Source of the DNA: Levilactobacillus lanxiensis
Lineage (GTDB): Bacteria; Bacillota; Bacilli; Lactobacillales; Lactobacillaceae
Length of the DNA: 64,000 nt
Assembly (NCBI RefSeq): GCF_016861655.1
Contig: NZ_BOLN01000001.1
Coordinates: forward strand, 186,001 to 250,000
Direction: 5' to 3'
Within the stretch, counting starts at the first letter, position 1. Every line of letters begins with the position of its first letter. The translations under genes were made by a program, and so were the position numbers. Of this stretch, positions 45,025 to 53,842 are shown in pieces. The notes under the pieces are model-generated. The model saw only the letters and a list, made by a program, of their open reading frames with translations. It made no database searches and was not told the DNA's origin.

Positions 45025-45384
45025 TTAATGGTTGCCCGCCACCATCGCGACCGGCAATGTGGCTAGCTTATTTTCCAGCCGCCCCAACGTTTCCTGTAGC
45101 TGGTCGATTTGGTCGTGGAGGACGTCGGCCTGGGTCGTTAGGATTTCCCGTTGCGCCGTCAAGTCGTCTTCACTATCCCGTAACGCAATCAGCCGTTTGA
45201 TTTCGGCCAGCGTGACGCCACAGTCTCGCAAGTCTAAAATGTCTCGCAACTGGTTCAAATCAGCCGCACTGTAGTCGCGCATCCCACTGACGCGGGCCAC
45301 CGGCGCAACCACGCCAATCTGTTCGTAGTACCGCAGCGTCCACGCACTCGTGTGCAACGCCTTTGCCGCTTCGTTGATTTTCAC
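45025..45384 (-). CDS. MerR family transcriptional regulator
   Basis: 119 residues. The N-terminal MerR helix-turn-helix is clear (INEAAKALHTSAWTLRYYEQIGV) and a long dimerisation helix follows (about 75-115). There are no Cys metal ligands, so an organic or redox signal is likelier than a metal. The start is GTG with GGGAGGA upstream. It is located 20 bases after a DUF2255 gene and before the aldo/keto reductase gene. Confidence 0.93.
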   Translation of the reverse strand: MKINEAAKALHTSAWTLRYYEQIGVVAPVARVSGMRDYSAADLNQLRDILDLRDCGVTLAEIKRLIALRDSEDDLTAQREILTTQADVLHDQIDQLQETLGRLENKLATLPVAMVAGNH

Positions 45385-45404
45385 GTGAAGTCCTCCCTTT
45401 CGTC

Positions 45405-45815
45405 CTAGTTCGTTGGTAAAATTTCGACCGTCGCTGACCGCGGCCGGGCCTGTAGCATTGGTAACAAGTAGGCGCTAGCCGCATATTTTTCGCGGTAAGC
45501 CGCATCGATTCGAGCCAGTAGTTGGGCGTCGCCAGTAACCGCGGCGAAGGCCACTTTGAAATTGTGACCGCTTAAATGAATCCGTCCGCCGCGTTGTTGA
45601 ACGGCCGCTTGGTACCAGGACGACTGTTGACCGTGCCAGGCCCGGGCGTATAACCGTCCTGCGACCACCACGGACCAGATCCAGGTCGGCGTGCCGTACG
45701 TCCGGCCGTCACTGTAAAAGGGGGACACCCGCAGATCATCGGCGACCGCAAATGCTTGGGCCCGCTGTTGCGTCCAGTGGCAAGCCGGTGATTCCTGTTT
45801 ATTCTGTTGTTGCAT
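45405..45815 (-). CDS. DUF2255 family protein (paralogue 1)
   Basis: 136 residues. The conserved core TPTWIWSVVVAGRLYARAWHGQQSSWYQ and the C-terminal ATVEILP match DUF2255, a small cytosolic family of unknown function often encoded with oxidoreductases. It is clearly related to the protein at 52668. AAAGGCGG precedes the ATG. It is the first gene of the minus-strand MerR operon, divergent from the LysR gene. Confidence 0.88.
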   Translation of the reverse strand: MQQQNKQESPACHWTQQRAQAFAVADDLRVSPFYSDGRTYGTPTWIWSVVVAGRLYARAWHGQQSSWYQAAVQQRGGRIHLSGHNFKVAFAAVTGDAQLLARIDAAYREKYAASAYLLPMLQARPRSATVEILPTN

Positions 45816-45975
45816 GTCGCTGACCGCCTTTCGCTGTTCTTTACAGGGACTATCATAAGACTTGTTCTGTGCTATGACTAATGCTTAATTTAAATCAAGT
45901 TCCATGCTTTTGAGGTATACTAATCACAATAGAAAACTTCCCTCGTCACCCCACCAAACTAAGGAGTTGTGTCTC

Positions 45976-46857
45976 ATGGAATTACGTGTTCTACGCTACT
46001 TTTTAATGGTCGTTCAGGAAAAAAACATTTCCAAAGCCTCGGAACGGCTACACGTCTCACAGCCGACCGTGTCACGCCAGATTAAGGATCTCGAAGATGA
46101 ACTGGGCACGACCCTCTTTGAACGGGGCAGTCGGACCATCCAACTCACCTCCGATGGCGAATACTTTGCTAACCAGGCCCGCCAGATTCTCTCCCTGACA
46201 GACAAGACGGTGGCCAATATTCATCAGGAAAGCGATATCCGCGGCGCCGTCTTCATCGGCAGCGCCGAGGCCCGCAGCATGTTGACGGTGGCCCAGGCCA
46301 TTCGCCGGTTGAACCGCCAGTACCCCCACATTCAAATCAATGTCGTCAGCACCGATGCCGCCGAGATTCACCAGCACTTGACCTCCGGCGTTTTTGACTT
46401 TGGCGTGGTGATGGAACCCCTCGACAAATCCGATTACGATTTTCTCCGGCTACCCGGTGAGAGCCGCTGGGGCCTGCTGGTCCAAAATAGCTCACCCCTG
46501 GCCCAACAGGCCACCGTCAGCCTCGACGATATCGACCATACCAAACTCATCTTGCCGCAACAGGGGGGGAGTCGCCGCATTCACGCTGTCTTCGGTCTCG
46601 ACCAAGATGATCTCGACGTCGCCGCCACCTACAATCTCTTGTACAACGCCTCCCTGCTGGTTTCCGCCGGCGTTGGAAACGCGCTGGGACTCGACGGCAT
46701 CGTCAATACCAACCAGTCTGATTTGACCTTCGTGCCGTTGGCGCCACGGACGTCTTCTGGGACTAGCTTGGTTTGGCTGAAGGGGGCGCGGCTGTCGTTG
46801 GCGGCACAGGCGCTGCTGACGCAGATTCGCGCCGAACTAACGCCCACTGAAAATTAA
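45976..46857 (+). CDS. LysR family transcriptional regulator
   Basis: 293 residues. The winged helix-turn-helix (RVLRYFLMVVQEKNISKASE..VSQPTVSRQI) is at the N-terminus and the effector domain spans about 90-290. AAGGAG lies before the ATG at 45976. It is divergent from the DUF2255-MerR-reductase operon, the usual arrangement for a LysR regulator and its target. Repeat A11 follows 18 bases after the stop. Confidence 0.94.
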   Translation: MELRVLRYFLMVVQEKNISKASERLHVSQPTVSRQIKDLEDELGTTLFERGSRTIQLTSDGEYFANQARQILSLTDKTVANIHQESDIRGAVFIGSAEARSMLTVAQAIRRLNRQYPHIQINVVSTDAAEIHQHLTSGVFDFGVVMEPLDKSDYDFLRLPGESRWGLLVQNSSPLAQQATVSLDDIDHTKLILPQQGGSRRIHAVFGLDQDDLDVAATYNLLYNASLLVSAGVGNALGLDGIVNTNQSDLTFVPLAPRTSSGTSLVWLKGARLSLAAQALLTQIRAELTPTEN

Positions 46858-46875
46858 GCTTGGCGTGTGGGAGTA

Positions 46876-47162
46876 CGCCTCCGGGGCGGTGTAAATGGGC
46901 CGTGACGCTGTGGGCGCCCGTCTGCCGTTCCCGGCGGCGGGCTCAAAGTGCCCTGCTGTGGGGCCGGTTCCAGCCTGGAGAACGGGCTTCCACCTCGACT
47001 TTGAGCCAAAGTGCGGTCTCAAAGGTCGTCCCATGCTCTAAGTAGCGGAAAACCACGCTACTAAGACCATCGACACAGCTGGGCACTTTGGCCCGCCTCT
47101 GGTCACTAACGTTTGCCACGCGTGGCCCATTTTCACCACCCCTGCGGCTGACACTCCTTTAA
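46876..47162 (+). repeat. Type A repeat, copy A11
   Basis: Sense orientation after lysR. The hairpin AGTAGCG / CGCTACT differs from all other copies but pairs perfectly. The outer part GTGACGCTGTGGGCGCC is otherwise typical of type B, so this copy links the two types. Confidence 0.92.
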
Positions 47163-47279
47163 TTTTCAGTGTGGGTGATTCTGGTCTCCTATGCTGACTT
47201 CTTTCAATTTGCCGTCAGTTATAACTACATTTGCTTTTATTCTAATAACCTTTATTCATTCTATTCTGCTAACATAACC

Positions 47280-47861
47280 CTATTCCTGTGTTGCGCCCTT
47301 CACCCGGCGCAATACCCTGGCCGGGGAACCGACGACCACCATGTTTGCTGGGACATCCTTGGTGACGACGGACCCCGCGCCCACGATGGCATTTTCGCCG
47401 ACCGTGACGCCTGGCAGAATCATGGCGCCTGCGCCAATCCAGGCGTTACGCTTGATGTGAACGGCCTTGGCCTGGACGTTGCGGCGCTTTGCCGGGTCCT
47501 CCAGGTGGTTGACCGTGATCAGCATGGCACCGGGTCCAATCAAGGCCCCCTCGTCCAGGTAAATGCCCCCGAGGTCCACGAACATCACGCCTTGATTCAC
47601 GTAGACGTTATCCTTGATGAAGATATGCGGACCGAAGTCACTGTGGACTGGCGCATTGATTTCCGCCGACTCCGGCACAGAGTAGCCCACGACCTGACTT
47701 AGCGTTGCGCGGCGTTGTTCCGGCGTTTGGTCAATGTGGTTGAACTTTTTTAACAGTTCCTGTGTCCGCTGCACAGTCTGGTTGATGTTTTGAAAGTCCT
47801 CACCGTTAAAGTCTAAGGGCTCGCCGGCTAGGGCTTGCTGAAAAATTGCGGGTTCTGGCAT
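47280..47861 (-). CDS. Sugar O-acetyltransferase (second)
   Basis: 193 residues with hexapeptide repeats (HIFIKDNVYVNQGVMF, AWIGAGAMILPGVTVG) and the C-terminal GAGSVVTKDVPANMVVVGSPARVL. The His in LITVNHLED is the probable base. The start at 47861 is preceded by GGAGG; the longer frame to 47915 has no site. It is a single gene, convergent with lysR/A11. Confidence 0.92.
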   Translation of the reverse strand: MPEPAIFQQALAGEPLDFNGEDFQNINQTVQRTQELLKKFNHIDQTPEQRRATLSQVVGYSVPESAEINAPVHSDFGPHIFIKDNVYVNQGVMFVDLGGIYLDEGALIGPGAMLITVNHLEDPAKRRNVQAKAVHIKRNAWIGAGAMILPGVTVGENAIVGAGSVVTKDVPANMVVVGSPARVLRRVKGATQE

Positions 47862-48075
47862 GTCACGATTCCTCCATTTGTTTTGAATGTTCTTCAGTAT
47901 AGAAGTCCGCACCAACTATATCCAATACTTAAATTAAATCCTATCCTATGCCTAAATTGCATATATTTCCGATGACACCGGGAACGGCTAAAATTGGTCA
48001 GTCTTCCCTTGTCGCCTCTCCAGCGGGAACGTGTATAATATCTGGTATATTCTAAAAACTTTTGGGGGCCTTCAT

Positions 48076-49236
48076 TTGACAGCCAATCATCGATCCTGGT
48101 GGGGTGCACCTCGGACCATCACCAATACCATTGAAAATCGAAAAATCTCCTGGCTCGAACTCTTTTCGGACCTGGTCTACGTCGTCATCATTCACAGTTT
48201 CGTGGAGAACCTCTCCGCCCATTTCAACCTCTACGGCTTCGTGACGTTCTGGGTGCTGTTCCTGTTCTTCTTCAACACCTGGACCAACATGGTGTTGTAC
48301 TTCGACCTGCACGGGGAAAACAACCTACGAAACGTCTGCTTCGCCCTGCTACAAATCGTGGCCGTAGCCGTCACCGCCACCTTCACGCCAGACGTCTTCG
48401 CGGGGCATTACACCGGGTTTATCCTGGCGTACTCGTTTAACCAGCTCATCTATATGTACCTCTACTTAAAAACCATGATTGCCGACCCGCTCCACGCCAC
48501 GACGACGCGACCTTTCCTGATTGCCTACGTGGTCGGCGAAGCGCTGTTCATCGGCAGTATCTGGGCACCTAGCCTGGCCGTCCAGCAAGGAGTCGTCATC
48601 CTGAGTCTGCTTATCTTCATCAGCACGGTAATGGCCGAGAGCGGTAATTTTGACCGTGAATTTAAACTGCGAGACATTCCGTTTGAACTCAACTCGGCCG
48701 TGCTGGAACGCTACGGGTTGTTCACCATGATTGTGCTGGGCGAATCTCTTGCCGGCATCATCGAGCACATGTCCGAGGAGCACACCCACCTGACCGACTA
48801 CACCCACTTTGTCATCGCCATGGTCTGTATCATCGGCACCTGGCTGCTCTACTACACGCTGATGGACGAACGGGAAATCACCGCCCACCGCTACTGGCCG
48901 ATTTCTCTGTTCCGGGGCGTGCATCGCTTTCTGATTGCCTGCCTGACGCTACAGTCCTTCTTTATTGCCCAAACGGTGGAGTCCAACGATCCAGTTTACT
49001 ACCGCGGACTACTCATTGTGACCGCTCTGATTCTCTGCGCGTTGTTGGCACTGACCGCACCTAAGCTGTACAACGTCACGCCCATCGCGCCTAGACAGGT
49101 CACGTGGCTCTGTGTGGGCATCGCCGGGACTGTACTCATGATGGGAGTCCCAGCGACTATTGGTTCCGTCGTCATCGATTTGATTCTGTTGACGCTGGGC
49201 GGCTGGACCTGGATTCGCGCCGAACTTATTAAATAA
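48076..49236 (+). CDS. ltrA: Low temperature requirement protein A (LtrA) family membrane protein
   Basis: 386 residues, polytopic with about ten to twelve helices. The N-terminal signature ISWLELFSDLVYVV and the internal RYGLFTMIVLGESL are hallmarks of LtrA. The start is a TTG with GGGGG 7 bases upstream. The family was named from Listeria growth at low temperature; its transport or other function is not known. Terminator at 49298. Confidence 0.92.
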   Translation: MTANHRSWWGAPRTITNTIENRKISWLELFSDLVYVVIIHSFVENLSAHFNLYGFVTFWVLFLFFFNTWTNMVLYFDLHGENNLRNVCFALLQIVAVAVTATFTPDVFAGHYTGFILAYSFNQLIYMYLYLKTMIADPLHATTTRPFLIAYVVGEALFIGSIWAPSLAVQQGVVILSLLIFISTVMAESGNFDREFKLRDIPFELNSAVLERYGLFTMIVLGESLAGIIEHMSEEHTHLTDYTHFVIAMVCIIGTWLLYYTLMDEREITAHRYWPISLFRGVHRFLIACLTLQSFFIAQTVESNDPVYYRGLLIVTALILCALLALTAPKLYNVTPIAPRQVTWLCVGIAGTVLMMGVPATIGSVVIDLILLTLGGWTWIRAELIK

Positions 49237-49297
49237 AAATTACGTCGGTTGGCAGCAATAGTCGCAACCAAGCTATTCTTTGACTGCAATCGAAAAC

Positions 49298-49327
49298 GAG
49301 TCTGGGGCAACCCCCAGGCTCATTTTT
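49298..49327 (+). terminator. Terminator of ltrA
   Basis: GAGTCTGGGG / CCCCAGGCTC followed by ATTTTT. Confidence 0.85.
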
Positions 49328-49341
49328 GTGTACCCATTTAC

Positions 49342-49466
49342 ATGGCCGAAACGTGCGACAAAAAGGCAGCCGGTTCCGCTTAAAACTACTAACCAAACAA
49401 TCCAAGACCAGGATTATTCGGTTAGTAGCCTTAATGCTCGCCGGCTAACCGCCTTTTGTCCCACTC
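49342..49466. repeat. Structured repeat type C, copy C1
   Basis: One long nested hairpin: GACAAAAAGGC / GCCTTTTGTC, GCCGG / CCGGC, ACTAACC / GGTTAGT, AATCC / GGATT. It is homologous to C2, with different but still pairing arms. It lies between convergent ltrA and an aldo/keto reductase gene. Confidence 0.85.
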
Positions 49467-49581
49467 TGCACACAAAAACCGTTCCAACACGGGGGAGTGT
49501 CGGGACGGCTGCTGTGGTTGTTATGTTAGTCGTTATTGCTGGTTTCTTGATGGGAAACCTGTTGCGTTCGTTCTTTAAAAA

Positions 49582-50589
49582 TTAACGTTGATAATTAATG
49601 TCATCGGAAGCTAAGGGCCCGACTAATTCGTGGGGCACATAGGGTTCCTCCAGGTACTGGACGTCCTCGGGACTGAGCGTTAAGTCCAGTGCCTTGACCG
49701 CGCCCGTTAAATGGCTGCTCTTCGTGGCCCCGATGATGGGTGCCGTGACGGTTGGCTTCTGTAACAGCCAGGCCAAAGCGACCTGGACCCGTTCGACACC
49801 GTACTTGTCGGCAATTTCACCGACGCGCTTGATGATTGGCAGATCTAATTGCTTGCTGTCATCATACTTCGACCGGGCAACCTTGTCCGTTTTGTAGCGC
49901 TTGGAGTCGCCGGCCCAGTCACGGGTCAAACGGCCGGAAGCTAACGGACTGTATGGGGTCACCGCGATACCTTGGTCGGCACACAGTGGCAGCATTTCCC
50001 GTTCTTCTTCGCGGTATAACAAATTCAAATGGTTCTGCATGGACACGAACTTGGTCCAACCGTGAGCTTCGGCAATGGCTTGGGCCTTTTCAAACTGCCA
50101 AGCAAACATCGCGGAGGCGCCAATGTAGCGGGCCTTGCCGGACTTCACCACGTCGTTCAGGGCTTCCATCGTCTCCTCGATGGGCGTGTTGTAATCCCAC
50201 CGGTGAATGATGTAGAGGTCCACGTAGTCCGTTTGCAGGCGTTCGAGGCTCTGGTCGATCTGTGACAGAATGGCCTTGCGGGAAAGTCCAGCCAGGTTTG
50301 GCCCGGCTTCGGGCGTGAAGAAGACCTTCGTCGCCAACACGATTTTATCGCGGTCAGCCAGTTTGTTTAAGGCGTGACCCACGAACCGCTCGCTATCCCC
50401 GTGGGAATAGATGTTGGCCGTGTCAAAAAAGTTAATGCCTAGGTCAAGGGCTTGGCGAATGACCGCTTCACTCTGGTCCTCGTCAACGGCCCAGGGAAAC
50501 ATTCCCGTGGACGCGTTGCCAAAACCCATGGTGCCTAGACAGAGCCTGGAAACGTCCAGACCCGTGTGTCCTAGTTTGGTGTATTGCAT
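49582..50589 (-). CDS. Aldo/keto reductase (second)
   Basis: 335 residues. FFDTANIYSHGDSE (catalytic Asp, Tyr), ATKVFF (Lys) and YIIHRWDY (His) are present; the C-terminal TAPIIGATKSSHL binds the cofactor phosphate. The start at 50589 (MQYTKLG) is typical; AAGGAAG lies about 12 bases upstream and the longer frame to 50679 is unlike the family. Its closest kind is the YajO/PdxI-like group. Substrate unknown. Confidence 0.93.
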   Translation of the reverse strand: MQYTKLGHTGLDVSRLCLGTMGFGNASTGMFPWAVDEDQSEAVIRQALDLGINFFDTANIYSHGDSERFVGHALNKLADRDKIVLATKVFFTPEAGPNLAGLSRKAILSQIDQSLERLQTDYVDLYIIHRWDYNTPIEETMEALNDVVKSGKARYIGASAMFAWQFEKAQAIAEAHGWTKFVSMQNHLNLLYREEEREMLPLCADQGIAVTPYSPLASGRLTRDWAGDSKRYKTDKVARSKYDDSKQLDLPIIKRVGEIADKYGVERVQVALAWLLQKPTVTAPIIGATKSSHLTGAVKALDLTLSPEDVQYLEEPYVPHELVGPLASDDINYQR

Positions 50590-50769
50590 GATTGTTGATA
50601 GCTTCCTTTTGTTTGTGGCTTTGGTGATTTTTGGGGCTGGCGGGATGGGACTGGCTGTGCATTTAGGAGGTTGTTTCACTTAATAACGTTAAGTGATTTG
50701 AACTCCTTGCGCTTAACCATGACTCTGGTTTGGGGCATTAATCTTGCTATCACCTTTTGTATCCCAAGT

Positions 50770-51015
50770 CTGGCAGCCTCTGAAACGTGCTACGCGAGCC
50801 AGACTCCTGCGCTTAACCCCGATTCAGGGTAGACCTTTAATTCTACCTTGCTTTAGGGCATTTGACTGGTTCTTCGCGGAACTATCCTGGTCCTGGCAGC
50901 CTCTGAAACGTGCTACGCGGGGCAGGTTCCTGCGCTTAACCCCGATTCAGGGTAGGCCTTAAATTCTACCTTGCTTTAGGGCATTTGACTGGTTCTTCAC
51001 AGAACTATCCTGGTC
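50770..51015. repeat. Tandem repeat, two exact-length 123-bp units plus partial third
   Basis: CTGGCAGCCTC(T/C)GAAACGTG begins at 50770, 50893 and 51016. Units 1 and 2 differ at a few positions; GGTAGA / TCTACC and GTTC / GAAC hairpins are kept. The third unit runs directly into C2. A partial related block precedes unit 1 (about 50701-50745). No reading frame is apparent. Confidence 0.85.
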
Positions 51016-51019
51016 CTGG

Positions 51020-51146
51020 CAGCCTCCGAAACGTGCTACGAGAGGCAACTGGTTCCGCTTAATACCGTTAAGCAAACAACCCCAAAGACCGGGGTTATTC
51101 ACTTAACGCCATTAATGCTCGCCAGTTAACCGCCTCTCTCCGCACT
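51020..51146. repeat. Structured repeat type C, copy C2
   Basis: Nested hairpin GAGAGGC / GCCTCTC, AACTGG / CCAGTT, CGTTAAG / CTTAACG, AACCCC / GGGGTT, each arm different from C1 but paired. It touches the stop codon of the aldo/keto reductase at 51147. Confidence 0.85.
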
Positions 51147-51992
51147 CTAATCACCAACCGGGTGCCAGCTATTCTCGTCCGTCAAGCGGTTCAAGAATGC
51201 CATGTCCTTGTCGTTGATTTCGAAATCGAGTTGGGCGTTGGCTTCGACGTGGGCCATTGCCCGGGCCTTTGGAAGTGGTGCAACACCATTTTGGATAACG
51301 AAACGTAAGGCCAGTTGTGGGATTGAGACGCCGTAGTTGCCAGCGACCCGTTCCAGTTCTGGGCTGTCGACCAAGCCACCAGTAGCTAATGGTGAGTAGG
51401 CTTGAACCACGATGTTATTGGCTTCAGCGGTCTTAACAATGCTGTCCTGCGTGTGGCCGACGAAGTATTGAATCTGATCAACGGCTGGCTTGACTGTCAG
51501 ACCATCCCAAGTCAACAGGTTTTCCAGGTCATGTGAATTAAAGTTGGACACCCCAACCGACTTGGCCCGGCCACTGTTGTAAATGTCTTGCATGGCCCGC
51601 CAGACGTCGCGGTTCTCGGCATCATGGTTGGAACCCATTTGGGCCCATGGCCATGGCGCATGGATAATGTAAGAATCCACGTAGTCCAGGTTCAGTGCGG
51701 CCAAGCTACTGTCAAAATCAGCCATAGCTTCATCGTAAGTCTTGGATTCAGCGGGCAACTTAGTTTGAACGAAAATAGCCTCACGCGCCACGTCGCTAGC
51801 GGCAATGGCCTCGCCGACACTCTGTTCATTTTGGTAAGCCTTAGCGGTATCAATAAACCGGTAGCCAGCCTGCAACGCATTGCTGACGGCATCGACCGTT
51901 TCCTTGCCAGGCTTGGTTTGCCAGGTTCCGAATCCAACCTTAGGCATCTTTAAGCCATTGTTTAAGTCAAACGTATCTGTAATTGTTGGCAT
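51147..51992 (-). CDS. Aldo/keto reductase (third, 2,5-diketo-D-gluconate reductase-like)
   Basis: 281 residues, the shorter AKR5-like type. FIDTAKAYQNEQSVGEA (Asp, Tyr), VQTKLP (Lys), YIIHAPWPW (His) and the C-terminal LPKARAMAHVEAN are visible. The start at 51992 has AAGGAGG. Upstream lies repeat A12, downstream the C2 structure directly at the stop codon. It is the third AKR within 8 kb. Confidence 0.93.
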   Translation of the reverse strand: MPTITDTFDLNNGLKMPKVGFGTWQTKPGKETVDAVSNALQAGYRFIDTAKAYQNEQSVGEAIAASDVAREAIFVQTKLPAESKTYDEAMADFDSSLAALNLDYVDSYIIHAPWPWAQMGSNHDAENRDVWRAMQDIYNSGRAKSVGVSNFNSHDLENLLTWDGLTVKPAVDQIQYFVGHTQDSIVKTAEANNIVVQAYSPLATGGLVDSPELERVAGNYGVSIPQLALRFVIQNGVAPLPKARAMAHVEANAQLDFEINDKDMAFLNRLTDENSWHPVGD

Positions 51993-52026
51993 ATTTAGTT
52001 CCTCCTTCAACGCTAATAAGCTTGGT

Positions 52027-52268
52027 TTTCGTGAAAATAAAGAGTGGTATGTTGCCGTTCCCGGCGGCGGGCTCAAGACGGCCTGCTGTGGGGTCGGTTC
52101 CAGACTGTGGGGCGGTCTTCCACCTCGACTTTGAGCCTGAAAGGCGGTCTCAAAGGTCGTCCCGTGTTCTAGGCTGGGAAAGAACCCCAGCCAACAACAC
52201 CGACACAGCTGGCCATCTTGGCCCGCCTCTGGTCACTCACATGGATCACTCATTTTCACTAGCCAATC
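52027..52268 (+). repeat. Type A repeat, copy A12
   Basis: Left end 35 bases from the AKR start codon. GGCTGGG / CCCAGCC and AGAC / GTCT arms replace AGCTGAG / CTCAGCT and AGCC / GGCT of A1. From 52269 to 52667 there is AT-rich DNA with the promoter of the next gene but nothing clearly definable. Confidence 0.9.
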
Positions 52269-52667
52269 TGCTACAATCTAAACTTAATTGGTTACCAAGC
52301 CTATCGCTTATATTTCTGAGTATAGTACCTTCGTGTTGGTCTAAGGCAAGAGAAATCGGCAACTTTTTTCTTGATTTATCACGCAATCAGTTAATTTATT
52401 TAAATAATTTTTCTATCTGTTCACTAATCACATGCTAAATCGCTAAAACACCTTTAATAGCGGGATTCTTACGCACACTTCACCGTTGAATCACCCTCAA
52501 TATTCCATTCGTGTTTGTCATTTTAATCGCTATGGATATTTGCAATTATATTCAAATGGCATATACTCACTAATTGTAAGTGAAAAGTTAAAAGTTCTCC
52601 GTGTTCTCGCAGACGCGGATAATCAACCGCTGACTCGAACTCGTTTTTTAAATGGAGGAATTTAATT

Positions 52668-53057
52668 ATGGATACAACTACTATGCAATGGACTACTGAA
52701 CAATTAGACATCTTTTTAAACAACAAAACATTAACCATGAAGCCTTTTAACCCCGACATGGCCACCTTCGAAGAAGAATCTCCCGTTTGGGAAGTCGTTG
52801 TTGATGGCAACGTCTACTCCCGCGGCTGGAACGGCGACCAGACCAAGTGGTTCATGGCCGCCACTGCCCAAAACGCAGGCGAAATCTGTGTCGGCGACCA
52901 CGACTTTGCGGCCCAATTTGAAATGGCTGACCACTCCGCCGAGCTGGACGCTAAGATCACCGCGGCCTACAAGGCCAAGTATGACGAGCAAAACTCACTG
53001 CCCAAGATGATCTCGGCAGGCCCCACCTACGCCACCCTCCACGTTCTTCCTCGTTAG
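52668..53057 (+). CDS. DUF2255 family protein (paralogue 2)
   Basis: 129 residues. The core SPVWEVVVDGNVYSRGWNGDQTKWF and the ending TYATLHVLPR are the same motif set as in the protein at 45405. GGAGG lies 8 bases before the ATG. It is transcribed alone, followed by repeat B4 and a terminator. Function unknown; as with its paralogue it is close to aldo/keto reductase genes. Confidence 0.9.
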   Translation: MDTTTMQWTTEQLDIFLNNKTLTMKPFNPDMATFEEESPVWEVVVDGNVYSRGWNGDQTKWFMAATAQNAGEICVGDHDFAAQFEMADHSAELDAKITAAYKAKYDEQNSLPKMISAGPTYATLHVLPR

Positions 53058-53072
53058 GACAAGTGACGTTCA

Positions 53073-53275
53073 GCGCCTCCGGGCGGGTGAAAATGAGAGC
53101 GGAACGCGGTGGGCGGACGCCCGAAGCCAAAGAACGGTCTTCGAACTTACTTTGAGTCACTGAGAGTCGTGTCTCAAAGATACCAATTGCCTAAGCGGCC
53201 AAGACCGCCACTAAGGCAATTCCCACGGCTGGCCACATTTTCACCCGCCCTCCGGCTAACGGCCACTTAGCCCAA
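53073..53275 (+). repeat. Type B repeat, copy B4
   Basis: Sense orientation between the DUF2255 stop and its terminator. CGCCTCCGGGCGGGTGAAAA at the left; AATTGCCT / AGGCAATT replaces GTTCCCT / AGGGAAC of B1, and CGAAG / CTTCG replaces CGGAG / CTCCG. Confidence 0.9.
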
Positions 53276-53326
53276 CGAGGCAACTAATCAACTTTGATAT
53301 GTGTAACACTCTAAATAGATTCACGC

Positions 53327-53367
53327 AAAACAAGCAATCCTTCATAACTGGGGATTGCTTGTTTTTG
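53327..53367 (+). terminator. Terminator of the DUF2255 (paralogue 2) transcript
   Basis: AAAACAAGCAATCC / GGGATTGCTTGTTTTT hairpin, downstream of repeat B4. Confidence 0.85.
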
Positions 53368-53505
53368 TCATCTTTTGTAACCGTTTTCCGTTGTGCTAGT
53401 CCCGGTTTCAGCCTACAATTAACTTATTGCTAAACCTAATTTCAACACAAAAATCTGTCCCCCATACCATCCAGTTCAACACTACCAGGCAACAACCTAC
53501 ATTCG

Positions 53506-53815
53506 GGCTAAACCAGTTCCGGCCGCAGGGCTGGTGAAAATTAGCCACCCCGTCAGTATTAGTGACCAGAGGCGGATCAAAGTGACCAGCTGTGTCGATG
53601 GTCTTAGCTGAGGTTTCTCACTCAGCTTAGCCCATGGGGCAACCTTTGAGACCGCTTCTCAGGCTCAAAGTTGAGGTGGAAGCCCGCTCTTTGGCTGGAA
53701 CCGACCCCACAGCAGGGCGCTTTGAATCCGCCGTCGGGAACGAATGCCACAGGCCACAGCGTCACGGCTCATTTTCACCGGACCGGAGGCGCAGACAAAG
53801 ACTAGTTTAGCCCAA
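53506..53815 (-). repeat. Type A repeat, copy A13
   Basis: Complete reversed copy. GCTAAACCAGTTCCGGCCGC at one end and CATTTTCACCGGACCGGAGG then ACTAGTTTAGCCC at the other, 28 bases before the ABC ATPase start. GGCGGAT / ATCCGCC as in A8. It stands tail-to-tail with B4. Confidence 0.92.
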
Positions 53816-53842
53816 AATCAATTTAGAAAGAGAGACCTGATT

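Noticed and set aside
49280-49585. 101-codon plus-strand frame ending in a hydrophobic segment (TAAVVVMLVVIAGFLMG)
   Set aside because: It spans the ltrA terminator and the type C element and has no ribosome site. The last 25 codons could be a remnant of a membrane protein but cannot be supported as a gene.
50770-51146. Tandem repeats as a CRISPR array
   Set aside because: The period is 123 bp with near-identical whole units, not short repeats separated by unique spacers, and no cas gene is near.
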